A stretch of 64,000 nt of DNA from Bacillota bacterium (GCA_017889705.1 JAGGAB010000001.1:92791-156790); one strand, 5' to 3'; shown: positions 44,623 through 54,433, counted from the stretch's first letter. Translations and numbers: made by a program. Notes: a model not told the origin generated them from the sequence alone.

Positions 44623-46584
44623 GTGAAGATATATTTGGCCGACCATCGGGGATTTTGTTACGGTGTAAAGCGTGCTGTCGATATGGCAATAAGCGCCCTT
44701 GACGCAACTTGCCCGGTACATACGTTAGGACCAATTATTCATAACCCACAGATGATAAACCGTCTTAAGACATTAGGCATTAACACTGCTGACAAACTGG
44801 ATGAAATACCGTCAGGCAAAGTAATTATCCGTTCACATGGTGTTGGCCCTGACATCTATGCTCAAGCTGAAAGCAAAGAGCTAAAGGTCGTAGATGCCAC
44901 CTGTCCGCATGTAAAAAAAGCGCAGCAGGCAGCTCTTAGCTTATTAACCCAAGGCTATCAGGTTATTATTATTGGTGAACCCCACCATCCTGAAGTGCAA
45001 AGTATTTTTGCTTGGACAGATAGTAAAGCGATAATTATCGAAACACCTAAGCAGGCCGAGGAACTGCCAATTTATGACCGGCTGGGAGTAGTAGCCCAAA
45101 CCACCTTTTCTGCTAAGGGTTTTCAAGACATTGTGACTATCTTAAACACAAAATGCCAGGAACTTAAAATTGAACGTACTATTTGTACGGCAACCGATCT
45201 CCGGCAGGAGGCCGCCATTGAGTTAGCAAAGCAAGTTGACATTATGATTGTTGTCGGCGGCAAAGCCAGTGCCAATACTGCTCGTTTAGCCAGCGTTTGC
45301 CGCGCAGCCGGCAAAGTGGCATATCATATTGAAACAGCAGATGAGCTGCAAACAGCATGGTTTGCCGGTGTACAAACGGCCGGTATTACAGCAGGGGCAT
45401 CAACCCCAGATTGGGTAATCAAGGAGGTATATGAAAAAATGGAAGCTATGAATATGACTGATGTTATTAAAGTTGAAAATGGCAGTATTGTCAAAGGTAC
45501 TGTAGTCGGAGTCCGCCATGATGAAGTCTTTGTTGACATCGGCTACAAAGCCGAAGGCGTTATCTCGCTAGCCGAACTGGCTTACCCGTCACCAGCCACC
45601 GCTGCTGACATTGTTAGCGAAGGACAGGTTATTGAAGTGTTGGTACTTGATGCCGACAGCGCAGACGGGCAGGTCAAATTGTCAAAGGTGCAAGCAGATC
45701 GAATAACGGCCTGGGATAAACTAGAAGAGGCTCTTGCTCAAGGGCAACAGCTAGAAACCAAAATATCCGAGGTCGTAAAAGGCGGTTTGGTTGCCAGCAT
45801 TTTCGGAGTGCGCGGTTTTATCCCTGCGTCCCAAGTTGATCTTAGATTTGTTGAAGATCTTACGCCCTATGTTGGCCAGACACTTACCGTAATCCCCATT
45901 GAAGTTGACCGTGAAAAACAAAAAGCCGTCTTATCCCGCAAACAATTGTTAGCCCAGGAAAAAGAAGCCAAAGAAAAAGAAATCTTTGCTAAGTTGTCGG
46001 TAGGGCAGAGTATAACCGGCACAATAAGCCGCTTGGCTGACTTTGGTGCGTTTGTCAATATCGGTGGAGTAGACGGCCTTATCCATATTTCCGATTTGTC
46101 CTGGCAACGTGTTAAAAACCCGCAGGAAATTGTGAACGTCGGCGATGAAGTTACTGTCGTGGTACTCAAAGTTGATCCATCAGCCAAGAAACTCTCACTC
46201 AGCCTGAAAGATACAAGTCGCGATCCTTGGTACACAGAAGCCGAAACGCTGACGGAAGGTAGTATTCTGACAGGCAAAGTCAGCAAACTTGCCAAATTTG
46301 GCGCCTTTGTTGAGTTAAAACCTGGAGTAGAAGGTCTGGCGCACATTTCCGAGCTATCTGAGCGCCGGGTGGTAAGCGCTGATGAAGTTGTCAGTGTCGG
46401 TCAAGAGGTAACTGTTAAGGTTTTGTCTATTGACAAAGTAAATAAGCGGATTGGACTTAGTATCAGCCAAGCCGAACAAGATAAGGAACGCGCAGAATTC
46501 AGCGAATATCTCTCCAGCCAGGCCCCTTCATCAGGTGTTACACTTGGTGACAAATTTGCGCATTTATTCAAGCGGGAGGACTAG
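44623..46584 (+). CDS. ispH: IspH fused to ribosomal protein S1-like domain
   Basis: 653 residues. N-terminal 4-hydroxy-3-methylbut-2-enyl diphosphate reductase (about 1-280) with Cys12 in HRGFCYGVKRAV, Cys near 96 in DATCPHVKKAQ and a third in RTICTATDLRQEA for the 4Fe-4S cluster. The C-terminal half carries four S1 RNA-binding repeats (starting near residues 285, 370, 457 and 544; e.g. GTISRLADFGAFVNIGG). The fusion is known in Clostridia and Negativicutes. Final MEP-pathway enzyme; GTG start with AGGAGG 5 bases upstream. fni follows immediately. Confidence 0.95.
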   Translation: MKIYLADHRGFCYGVKRAVDMAISALDATCPVHTLGPIIHNPQMINRLKTLGINTADKLDEIPSGKVIIRSHGVGPDIYAQAESKELKVVDATCPHVKKAQQAALSLLTQGYQVIIIGEPHHPEVQSIFAWTDSKAIIIETPKQAEELPIYDRLGVVAQTTFSAKGFQDIVTILNTKCQELKIERTICTATDLRQEAAIELAKQVDIMIVVGGKASANTARLASVCRAAGKVAYHIETADELQTAWFAGVQTAGITAGASTPDWVIKEVYEKMEAMNMTDVIKVENGSIVKGTVVGVRHDEVFVDIGYKAEGVISLAELAYPSPATAADIVSEGQVIEVLVLDADSADGQVKLSKVQADRITAWDKLEEALAQGQQLETKISEVVKGGLVASIFGVRGFIPASQVDLRFVEDLTPYVGQTLTVIPIEVDREKQKAVLSRKQLLAQEKEAKEKEIFAKLSVGQSITGTISRLADFGAFVNIGGVDGLIHISDLSWQRVKNPQEIVNVGDEVTVVVLKVDPSAKKLSLSLKDTSRDPWYTEAETLTEGSILTGKVSKLAKFGAFVELKPGVEGLAHISELSERRVVSADEVVSVGQEVTVKVLSIDKVNKRIGLSISQAEQDKERAEFSEYLSSQAPSSGVTLGDKFAHLFKRED

Positions 46585-46592
46585 AAACTCAT

Positions 46593-47672
46593 ATGATACG
46601 GCAGTCACGCAAATTGGAACACCTGAAATATTCTATTCTCCTAGACGACGGCCCCGCGGCTGCCGGATTTACTGATTTTCATCTAGTGCACAACTGTCTT
46701 CCCAATTTATCCTGGGAGGATATTGAAATAGCTACAGCTATTGCCGCAATCCCGTTATCACAACCGGTTATTATTAATGCCATCACCGGCGGCGCGCCAG
46801 ATGTTACAGCAATTAACCGCATGCTGGCAGAATTTGCACACATAACAGGAACAGCTATGGCGGTTGGCTCACAGTATTCCGCTATTGAAACTCCGACAGA
46901 AGCAGAATCATATAAAGTTGTAAGAGAACTTAATCCTGATGGCATACTCTTTGCTAATTTAGGTGCCCACGCTTCACCGGAAGCGGCAGTCTGCGCTGTT
47001 GAAATGATTGGTGCCCAGGCCATTCAAATTCATCTTAATGCCGGGCAAGAAATCATTATGAGTGAAGGTGATCGCAATTTCACCGGATATCTGGCTAATA
47101 TTGAAGCCATTATCAACAAAGTTAACGTACCTGTTATTGTCAAAGAAGTTGGTTGCGGTATTGCCCGTGAGCAAGCGCAAGCGCTTGCCGGCATTGGAGT
47201 TGCTGTCATCGATGTCGGTGGTACAGGCGGGACTAATTTTCTCGCTATTGAAGCCGCTCGCAACCAGCTAACACTTAGCGATGAAATGCTCTCTTGGGGA
47301 ATTCCCACCGCTATTTCAGCCGTCGAGGTACTAGCGGCAATCGGTGAAAACGCCAATGTGATTATCTCTGGCGGCGTGAGAACACCGCTTGATGTCGCCA
47401 AAGCTCTTGCCCTTGGCGGCAGGGCGACAGCCATTGCTGGGCCGATAGTAAAAGTTCTTTCAGACAAAGGAATTGAAGGTGCCGTCCACTGGTATCAACA
47501 GTTTATAACAGACTTAAAACGCTATATGTTATTAGTAGGTGCTTGTTCTATCAAAGACCTCTCAACTATCCCAATAGTCGTTACCGGCTTCAGTCGGGAA
47601 TGGCTGACAATCCGAGGGATTAATATAACACAATTTGCTGAGCGAAAAAAAAACGAGGAAAGCATGGCTTAA
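46593..47672 (+). CDS. fni: Type 2 isopentenyl-diphosphate isomerase (FMN)
   Basis: 359 residues. FMN-binding (beta/alpha)8 fold with NAITGGAPDVTAINRMLAEFA, HLNAGQEI, VIVKEVGCGIAREQAQAL and GGVRTPLDVAKALALGG motifs. Converts IPP and DMAPP, directly after ispH, their producer. The next gene begins after the terminator. Confidence 0.93.
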   Translation: MIRQSRKLEHLKYSILLDDGPAAAGFTDFHLVHNCLPNLSWEDIEIATAIAAIPLSQPVIINAITGGAPDVTAINRMLAEFAHITGTAMAVGSQYSAIETPTEAESYKVVRELNPDGILFANLGAHASPEAAVCAVEMIGAQAIQIHLNAGQEIIMSEGDRNFTGYLANIEAIINKVNVPVIVKEVGCGIAREQAQALAGIGVAVIDVGGTGGTNFLAIEAARNQLTLSDEMLSWGIPTAISAVEVLAAIGENANVIISGGVRTPLDVAKALALGGRATAIAGPIVKVLSDKGIEGAVHWYQQFITDLKRYMLLVGACSIKDLSTIPIVVTGFSREWLTIRGINITQFAERKKNEESMA

Positions 47673-47685
47673 TGCCATGCTTTTT
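47659..47685 (+). terminator. Terminator after fni
   Basis: AAAGCATGGC-TTAAT-GCCATGCTTT, containing the fni stop codon, then T's. Confidence 0.85.
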
Positions 47686-47757
47686 GCATTAAGTAAGCGG
47701 CATTCGCACAAACTAGGGTTGATGCGTCAACAATTACATGTTTAGAGGTGAGACAAC

Positions 47758-48519
47758 ATGATGAATATGCCGCTTGGAATGATTTTACTTCTGGTTGTCA
47801 GCGTACTGGTTTACTTTGGCTTAGCACAACGAATTTTGGATCGTATGCGGATGACAGATAAACAAGCCTTAATGTTTATTGCCGGTATTGTTATCGGCAG
47901 TTTCATTGACATTCCGTTAATGCGTTCTCCGATGGAGGTTTCCATTAATGTTGGCGGAGCAGTACTGCCAATTATTCTAAGTATTTATTTAATTGCCAAA
48001 GCTGATGAGACTGCCGAAAGAGTCCGGGCTGTAACGGCAGCGCTGCTTGTTGCTGCAACCATTTCACTAGGTTCACGTTATTTGCCATATGAACCGGAAA
48101 ATATGTTTCTTGATCCGAAAATCATCTATGGAATATCAGCTGGTCTTATTGCCTACCTGGCAGGCCGTTCACGCCGGAGTGCATTTGTTGGCGGGGTACT
48201 TGGGGTAGTGCTTAGTGATATTGTTCATATCGTTACACTTTCCGGCCTTGACATACCGGGAACAACGGCAATTGGTGGTGCCGGTGCCTTTGATGTTACC
48301 ATTATTGCCGGTATCTTAGCAGTAATGATTGCCGAACTGGTAGGCGAAACTCGCGAAAAAATGCAAGGCGGCCCAGTGCTCGGGCCTAACCGGCCTGAAG
48401 GCTTATATGAGTTCAGTAAAGAATTGCACCCTGACAATTCGAAAAATCTTGATTCCAAGAAAAGTAGCAAGACACCTGAAATCAAAACCTCCGGTAAGGA
48501 GGACAAAAACCATGAATAA
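47758..48519 (+). CDS. DUF1614 membrane protein
   Basis: 253 residues, about six membrane segments. Conserved GIVIGSFIDIPLM, NVGGAVLPIILSIYL, GGVLGVVLSDIVHIV and AIGGAGAFDVTIIAGILAVM match DUF1614. A charged C-terminal tail follows. The last 8 bases overlap the spoIIP start, so both are co-translated. Function unknown. Confidence 0.88.
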   Translation: MMNMPLGMILLLVVSVLVYFGLAQRILDRMRMTDKQALMFIAGIVIGSFIDIPLMRSPMEVSINVGGAVLPIILSIYLIAKADETAERVRAVTAALLVAATISLGSRYLPYEPENMFLDPKIIYGISAGLIAYLAGRSRRSAFVGGVLGVVLSDIVHIVTLSGLDIPGTTAIGGAGAFDVTIIAGILAVMIAELVGETREKMQGGPVLGPNRPEGLYEFSKELHPDNSKNLDSKKSSKTPEIKTSGKEDKNHE

Positions 48520-49723
48520 TAAACTTTTTGCAACAATAATAGCCCTGTTTTTTATACTCACAGCTTCATTGTGCTACGCAGCACCAACCCCTGATAATAG
48601 CTACACAACCGTACTTGATGAAGGCGGCAACACTGTATATATAACCGGTTGGAAAATGCAAGTCGGTGATCAAATGCTTACAGAAAATAACCGTCGTTAT
48701 GAAGTAATCCGTGTGGAGGGAAATACTGCTTATGCAAAACTATTAGGCGAAGTTAACTTGTCAGCATATTACCAAGAAGATTCTTTCTTGTTTTCTCAAC
48801 TAAAAGCCTATTTGCAGCCCCTTATCCTGGCAGCACAAGGGGGAAGTAACGGCAAAGTCGCTGTTTACCATACCCATTCAGACGAATCTTATGTGCCTAC
48901 TGATGGTAAAGAAAGTATTCTGGGAGCAGGCGGTATTTACAAGGTAGGTGATGCTTTTACCTCATCCTTAGAAAAAAAAGGCGTGACGGTAATTCACTCC
49001 CAAGCCAAACACGATCCACATGACGACATGGCGTATGAGCGTTCCCGCCGAACAGCTATGAACTTAGTAAAAAAAGAACAACCTGATGCCGTTTTTGACA
49101 TTCATCGTGATGCCGTACCACCTGAGGTATATAAAGGAAATGTTGCTGGACAGGACATCAGTAAAGTTCAACTGGTTGTTGGAAAATACGGACCTACCGG
49201 TAAACAAATTGAGGATTATGCACTCCAAATTAAAGCCGCCTCAGATAAAAAACATCCTGGGCTTGTAAAAGGGATATTCTTTGCCAAAGGCGGTGATTAT
49301 AATCAGGATTTGCATCCCCGATCCATGCTGCTTGAGGCAGGGGCGCACACCAATGACCGCGAATCTGCGGAAAAAGGTATTGCTTTATTTTCTGATGTTA
49401 TCCCTGATATACTTGGCAAATCCAGCGCACCTACCGGCCCGAATGCTGCCGGAGCAACAAATTCTGCCGGCAATACTGGTTTAGGCTCAGCAGCCGGCGG
49501 TCTATCAGGAGCCAGCAAATCAATAGGCTGGATTTTAGGAATTTTGGTTGTCGGCGTTGCAGCTTTTCTCCTGCTGAGTACCGGCAGTTTAAAAGAAGCC
49601 GGCAGTAAGCTGAAAAACTTTACCTCTACTGAATTTGCTAACTTTCTTGGAAGCAAAAAAACCAAGAAACGTAATACTCCATCATCCTTCAAAAAGCCTG
49701 ACGAAGAACAGCAGGATAAGTAG
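48512..49723 (+). CDS. spoIIP: SpoIIP-like peptidoglycan hydrolase
   Basis: 403 residues from ATG 48512 (AAGGAGG 9 bases upstream). Cleavable signal peptide (1-22), SpoIIP amidase/endopeptidase domain with metal-binding YHTHSDESYVPTDG near residue 121, DIHRDAVPPEVY and LLEAGAHTN. Then a Gly/Ala/Ser-rich linker (about 310-345) and a C-terminal membrane span (about 347-367) with a basic tail. B. subtilis SpoIIP instead has an N-terminal anchor; here the domain hangs from the C terminus. SpoIIP thins septal peptidoglycan with SpoIID and SpoIIM (11.3 kb). Confidence 0.88.
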   Translation: MNNKLFATIIALFFILTASLCYAAPTPDNSYTTVLDEGGNTVYITGWKMQVGDQMLTENNRRYEVIRVEGNTAYAKLLGEVNLSAYYQEDSFLFSQLKAYLQPLILAAQGGSNGKVAVYHTHSDESYVPTDGKESILGAGGIYKVGDAFTSSLEKKGVTVIHSQAKHDPHDDMAYERSRRTAMNLVKKEQPDAVFDIHRDAVPPEVYKGNVAGQDISKVQLVVGKYGPTGKQIEDYALQIKAASDKKHPGLVKGIFFAKGGDYNQDLHPRSMLLEAGAHTNDRESAEKGIALFSDVIPDILGKSSAPTGPNAAGATNSAGNTGLGSAAGGLSGASKSIGWILGILVVGVAAFLLLSTGSLKEAGSKLKNFTSTEFANFLGSKKTKKRNTPSSFKKPDEEQQDK

Positions 49724-49735
49724 GAGTAATTATTT

Positions 49736-49761
49736 AGGCAGGTAATTTCCTGCCTTTTTTC
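49736..49761 (+). terminator. Terminator after spoIIP
   Basis: AGGCAGG-TAATTT-CCTGCCT then T's. Confidence 0.85.
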
Positions 49762-49892
49762 ATATTTTGTCCGCTGACTAACCCGTTCTAAAACTCTCGC
49801 TAATACAAATCTCCATTTATTTTGTCGTTTAATCAAACGGTTTGCAGGAAAATATAGCTACTAACGGAATATTAACAGAAGGGGGGAATACT

Positions 49893-51200
49893 TTGACATA
49901 TAAAGGCATTATATCAAACATTAAACCAGACAGTATCGGTGCTGAACTCGGCCTTGTGCCCGGAGATCGTCTACTCGCGGTCAATGGCGAACCTGTTCAG
50001 GATATTATTGATCTAAGCTTTGCGCTGGCAGAAGAAGAAATTGAACTGCTGGTTGAACGGGTTTCGGGTGAACAGGAAGTCATTGCCTTTGAAAAAGATT
50101 ATGACGAGGAACTGGGTCTGGAGTTCGAAAGTGCGGTATTTGATAAGGTACGCCACTGTGCCAACAAATGTATTTTTTGTTTTGTTGATCAAATGCCTTC
50201 AGGTTTGCGTGAGAGTCTCTACGTTAAAGATGATGATTACCGCTTATCCTTTTTATATGGTAATTTTATTACATTAACTAATCTTAATACGCATGACCTA
50301 AGTCGAATCGCTCGACTGCACTTATCACCGCTATATATATCGGTACATACAACTAATAGCGAGCTTCGCAAACAAATGTTGAACAATAAACAAGCCGGCA
50401 TAATAATGGATCAGCTCAAACAACTGACTGACTACGGCATTGAACTGCATACCCAGATTGTCTTGTGCCCAGGCTTTAATGATGGCAAAGAACTGGAGAA
50501 AACTATCCAGGATCTATATAGCTTACGCCCGTCGGTATTATCACTGGCTATTGTACCGGTCGGCCTTACCCGTTTTCGCGACAACTGTGAGCCATTAGAT
50601 AAATTTTCAGCTTCAGCTGCCGGTGAAGTTATTGAGCTGGTACACAAGTGGCAAGAAAAATCCAGACGAGATAGCGGGGAATCTTTTGTATATCTTGCTG
50701 ATGAGTTTTATTTGTCAGCAAGTAAAGAAATTCCTAGTTACGAGTTTTACGACGGTTTTCCCCAATTGGAAAATGGGATTGGTCTGATTCGCAGTTTTCT
50801 GGCTGATTGGGAGCAAGCAGAGGTACCCATTAGCGGGTATAGTGAAACACACTATATTGACGTTGTTTGTGGTGTTTCTGCCGAGAAGATTCTCGCACCG
50901 CTCTTGGCTGACTTTCATGTTCCTAACCTAGTCATCCGAGTAATTGCTGCTCCAAATAACTTTTTTGGCAAAAACATTACGGTCACAGGCCTGTTGACAG
51001 GCGGCGATATTATCAGCGTGTTACAAAAGCTTCCCGGGAAGCGCAGTGGCATCATTATTCCGGGAGTCGCACTCCGCAAGGGCGAGCAAGTATTTCTCGA
51101 TGACATGACTCCTGGAGAGATTGCTGCCAAACTAGAGGTTCCGGTACGAACAGCTTACTTTGCCCAAGATTTAAAACAACTGCTTGCAGCCTGGCGCTAA
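49893..51200 (+). CDS. DUF512-family PDZ/radical-SAM-like protein
   Basis: 435 residues from TTG 49893 (GGGGGG 49881-49886). N-terminal PDZ domain (residues 3-62, GLVPGDRLLAVNGEPV) followed by a TIM-barrel-like domain with the cysteine motif CANKCIFCFVDQMP near residue 86, resembling radical-SAM clusters, and the DUF512 C-terminal region. Directly upstream of der, a frequent pairing. Function unknown. The longer frame from 49842 has no ribosome binding site. Confidence 0.85.
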   Translation: MTYKGIISNIKPDSIGAELGLVPGDRLLAVNGEPVQDIIDLSFALAEEEIELLVERVSGEQEVIAFEKDYDEELGLEFESAVFDKVRHCANKCIFCFVDQMPSGLRESLYVKDDDYRLSFLYGNFITLTNLNTHDLSRIARLHLSPLYISVHTTNSELRKQMLNNKQAGIIMDQLKQLTDYGIELHTQIVLCPGFNDGKELEKTIQDLYSLRPSVLSLAIVPVGLTRFRDNCEPLDKFSASAAGEVIELVHKWQEKSRRDSGESFVYLADEFYLSASKEIPSYEFYDGFPQLENGIGLIRSFLADWEQAEVPISGYSETHYIDVVCGVSAEKILAPLLADFHVPNLVIRVIAAPNNFFGKNITVTGLLTGGDIISVLQKLPGKRSGIIIPGVALRKGEQVFLDDMTPGEIAAKLEVPVRTAYFAQDLKQLLAAWR

Positions 51201-51280
51201 CTACGAAAGCACCTGCTGCTAACCCTGCCGTTGCCGCTAAAAGCAAATGTTGATATTAAGAAAGATACAAGGTGATATGT

Positions 51281-52606
51281 ATGAGTAAACCAATTGTTGC
51301 AATTGTTGGCCGGCCTAATGTCGGCAAATCTACTATTTTTAATTATATCGGTAGAAATCGCTTGTCGATTGTAGAAGATATGCCAGGTGTTACCCGGGAT
51401 CGCATCTACATGGATTCTGAGTGGCTGGGCCGTCAATTTACCATGATTGATACCGGCGGTATTGAGTTTGAAACAAGTGACAAAATTTTGACCGCGATGC
51501 GCAATCAGGCCAAACTGGCTATTGATGAAGCCGACGTCATTATGTTTGTAGTTGACGGCAAGGTAGGTATGACTACTGCCGATGATGAAGTAGCCGCGAT
51601 TTTGCGCAATACCCGCAAACCGGTTTTACTTGTGGTAAACAAAGTGGACAATATGAAGAATGAAGCCGATATTTATGAGTTTTACAATCTCGGCCTCGGC
51701 GACCCCATAGCGCTTTCCGCCACCAATGCCCTTAATTTTGGCGACATGTTGGATAGGCTTATTGAAAACATGCCGACAGAACACGTAGAAACTGAAGATA
51801 AAGACCAGATCAAAGTTGCCGTAATCGGCCGCCCAAATGTCGGTAAATCTTCACTGGTCAATGCCATCATTGGCGAAGACCGGGTCATTGTCAGCGATAT
51901 TCCCGGCACGACCCGCGATGCCATTGACACCCATTTTACTAAAGATGGCCAGTCCTATGTACTTATTGATACTGCCGGCATGCGCCGCAAAGCCAAAGTA
52001 GATATGCCGGTTGAACGTTATAGTGTTATTCGCTCACTGCGGGCTGTTGACCGCTGTGATGTTGTCCTTATGGTTATCAATGCCGAAGAGGGGGTAACCG
52101 AGCAAGACAAAAAAATAGCCGGTTATGCCCATGAAGCAGGCAAAGCCAGCGTTATTGTTGTTAACAAATGGGATCTTATTGATAAAGACGGCAAAACTTC
52201 CCTGCGGTTTACTGAAACAATCCGGGAAGAACTGGGCTTTATGCAATATTCACCGGTATTATTTACTTCTGCGCTTACCAAGCAGCGCGTGCAGCGGGTC
52301 ACTGAGCTTGTCAAATATGTGGCTGATCAGCATGCCATGCGTGTCGCAACAAGTGTACTTAATCAGGTTGTTGAAGATGCAACTGCCATCAATCCACCGC
52401 CGTCAGAACGAGGACGCCGGCTTAAAATCTACTTTACAACCCAGCCTGATGTTAAGCCGCCAACCTTTATTTTCTTTGTTAATGACCCCGAGATTATGCA
52501 TTTTTCGTATCTGCGCTTTTTAGAAAACAAATTGCGGGAAGCATTTGGCTTTGAAGGAACTCCACTCAAACTGGTTGTTCGTGGCCGTAAAGAAAAAGAC
52601 GAGTAG
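51281..52606 (+). CDS. der: Ribosome biogenesis GTPase Der (EngA)
   Basis: 441 residues. Two tandem GTPase domains, each with a GRPNVGKS P loop (start of protein and near residue 184), DTGG/DTAG switch and NKVD/NKWD motifs, then a KH-like domain. Needed for 50S assembly. ATG 51281; the GTG at 51272 overlaps AAGGTG. Confidence 0.96.
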   Translation: MSKPIVAIVGRPNVGKSTIFNYIGRNRLSIVEDMPGVTRDRIYMDSEWLGRQFTMIDTGGIEFETSDKILTAMRNQAKLAIDEADVIMFVVDGKVGMTTADDEVAAILRNTRKPVLLVVNKVDNMKNEADIYEFYNLGLGDPIALSATNALNFGDMLDRLIENMPTEHVETEDKDQIKVAVIGRPNVGKSSLVNAIIGEDRVIVSDIPGTTRDAIDTHFTKDGQSYVLIDTAGMRRKAKVDMPVERYSVIRSLRAVDRCDVVLMVINAEEGVTEQDKKIAGYAHEAGKASVIVVNKWDLIDKDGKTSLRFTETIREELGFMQYSPVLFTSALTKQRVQRVTELVKYVADQHAMRVATSVLNQVVEDATAINPPPSERGRRLKIYFTTQPDVKPPTFIFFVNDPEIMHFSYLRFLENKLREAFGFEGTPLKLVVRGRKEKDE

Positions 52607-52627
52607 ATGAATTGAGGGAGTGGGAGA

Positions 52628-53248
52628 ATGGAATATTTACTGGTTTTTCTCGCCAGTTATCTGATTGGATCAATCCCGAATGGGTTAATTGTTGGCAAAA
52701 CAATCTACAATGTCGATTTGCGGCAATATGGAAGTAAAAACATCGGCGCAACCAATGCTTACCGGACACTTGGGGTAAAACCCGCTCTCTTGGTATTTTT
52801 AACAGATGCCCTAAAAGGAGTGGCCGGTGTTCTTATCGGGCATTACTTTGTCGGTACAGCGGCAGCTGAACTGCTTGGTGGTATTGGAGCCATCAGCGGC
52901 CATAACTGGTCGATATTTTTAGGCTTGAAGGGCGGGCGTGGCGTTGCCACCGGCCTTGGCGTAATTGCCGTTATCTCGCCGCAAGTCACCTTGATTGTCT
53001 TTACAGTCTGGGCAATTATTGTATACTTTACCCGCTATGTTTCCCTGGCATCTATTATCGCTGCTGCCCTGGTGCCCATTACAATGTGGCTACTTAACTC
53101 CAGACAGGAATTTTTATATTTTGGCCTGGCAGCGGCTATCTTTGTCATCGTTAGACACCGTCCCAACATTGAACGGCTGCTAAACGGAACAGAATCTAAA
53201 ATAAAAGCCGGTACAACACCTGAACCCGGTTCCACGAAAGAGAAGTGA
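52628..53248 (+). CDS. plsY: Glycerol-3-phosphate acyltransferase PlsY
   Basis: 206 residues, five membrane spans. Motifs GSIPNGLIVGK, YGSKNIGATNAYRTLG and GHNWSIFLGLKGGRGVATGLG are typical. Uses acyl phosphate to acylate G3P. Der-plsY-gpsA-spoIVA is a conserved Firmicute order. Confidence 0.95.
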   Translation: MEYLLVFLASYLIGSIPNGLIVGKTIYNVDLRQYGSKNIGATNAYRTLGVKPALLVFLTDALKGVAGVLIGHYFVGTAAAELLGGIGAISGHNWSIFLGLKGGRGVATGLGVIAVISPQVTLIVFTVWAIIVYFTRYVSLASIIAAALVPITMWLLNSRQEFLYFGLAAAIFVIVRHRPNIERLLNGTESKIKAGTTPEPGSTKEK

Positions 53249-54288
53249 CAACTACCAATATGCATATAGCCGTTATTGGCGCAGGCAGTTGGGGAACAGC
53301 GTTGGCCTCAGTATTAGGACAAAAGCATCCTGATGTGCGCTTATGGGTACGTTCACCCGAACTAGCAGCGCAGATACAAGTAACCCGTGAAAATGCCAAT
53401 TACTTGCCTGACTGCAAATTACCGAACGCTGTTACTATCAGCCACAAATTAGAGGCTGTTGCCACAGACGCCGCGCTCCTTGTACTGGTGATTCCTTCAC
53501 ATGCTGTCAGACAAACAGCCGCACAGCTAGCCTCTTATGTTAAAGCCGACACAATTCTTGTTACTGCCGCAAAAGGCTTAGAATTGACCAGCGTTATGCG
53601 AAATTCTGAAGTCATTGCCGAAGAATTGCCGGCAAATGCTGATCGTATTGCCGTATTATCCGGGCCTAATCATGCGGAAGAAGTAGCACTACACTATCCA
53701 ACCGCCACTGTAATCGCCGCTAAATCGCGCAAAATTGCTGAATTCATTCAAGATACATTTATGCTGCCATATTTTCGCGTATATACCAATCCCGATATCG
53801 TTGGTGTCGAGTTAGCCGGCGCACTGAAGAATGTTATCGCCCTAGGAGCCGGCATCGCCGAAGGCTTGGGGTTTGGCGACAACACCAAATCTGCCCTGAT
53901 GACCCGCGGACTGGCTGAAATTACCCGCCTGGGTATGGCTATGGGGGCAAATCCGCTCACCTTTGCTGGCTTAACCGGTCTTGGCGATCTTATTGCCACC
54001 TGTACCAGTGTACACAGCCGCAACCGCCGCGCCGGCCTCATGCTGGCTGCCGGAAAAACGGCTGAGCAAATTCAAGCTGAAACTTCCATGGTGGTAGAAG
54101 GCATCCGGGCAACTAAAGCTGCTTATCAACTGGCAGACAAGTACAAGGTTGATATGCCGATAACCCAGCAGCTCTATCAGGTGCTTTATCAAAACAAATC
54201 TCCCAAAGACGCTGTCCTCGAATTAATGATTCGCAGTCGGACCCATGAAGTCGAGGAAGTGGCACTTGCCAATCTCAATTGGAATTAA
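53245..54288 (+). CDS. gpsA: Glycerol-3-phosphate dehydrogenase [NAD(P)+]
   Basis: 347 residues. N-terminal GAGSWGTALA Rossmann motif; later NPDIVGVELAGALKNVIALGAGI and the GLGDLIATCTS segment. Provides the G3P substrate for PlsY. GTG 53245 overlaps the plsY stop (GTGA); ATG 53260 is a second good start. Confidence 0.94.
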   Translation: MTTTNMHIAVIGAGSWGTALASVLGQKHPDVRLWVRSPELAAQIQVTRENANYLPDCKLPNAVTISHKLEAVATDAALLVLVIPSHAVRQTAAQLASYVKADTILVTAAKGLELTSVMRNSEVIAEELPANADRIAVLSGPNHAEEVALHYPTATVIAAKSRKIAEFIQDTFMLPYFRVYTNPDIVGVELAGALKNVIALGAGIAEGLGFGDNTKSALMTRGLAEITRLGMAMGANPLTFAGLTGLGDLIATCTSVHSRNRRAGLMLAAGKTAEQIQAETSMVVEGIRATKAAYQLADKYKVDMPITQQLYQVLYQNKSPKDAVLELMIRSRTHEVEEVALANLNWN

Positions 54289-54317
54289 ATAAACTTGGCA
54301 TAAAAATGTATGGTGAC

Positions 54318-54360
54318 TAATAAAGTATGGTAAGTACTTTTTAGTTACCATACTTTATTA
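54318..54360 (+). terminator. Terminator after gpsA
   Basis: A 16-bp stem (54318-54333 with 54345-54360) with an 11-base T-rich loop. Confidence 0.8.
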
Positions 54361-54366
54361 ATTTTG

Positions 54367-54394
54367 TAATATTTGGATTGGCATGTCATATATT
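54367..54394 (+). promoter_or_regulatory. Candidate SigE promoter of spoIVA
   Basis: TAATATT (54367-54373), 13 bases, CATATATT (54387-54394) fits the SigE KMATATT / CATACAnT pattern with one mismatch. spoIVA is a SigE gene in B. subtilis. Confidence 0.45.
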
Positions 54395-54433
54395 TATAAT
54401 GATAATTACCGTAATCAGGGAGGGAGACGCCAG

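Noticed and set aside
45867..46346. 159-codon minus-strand frame inside the S1 part of ispH
   Set aside because: Antisense to conserved S1 repeats; composition (Ser/Pro-rich) is typical of shadow frames.
49303..49836. 177-codon minus-strand frame over spoIIP
   Set aside because: Overlaps a clear spoIIP gene and its terminator; no ribosome binding site.
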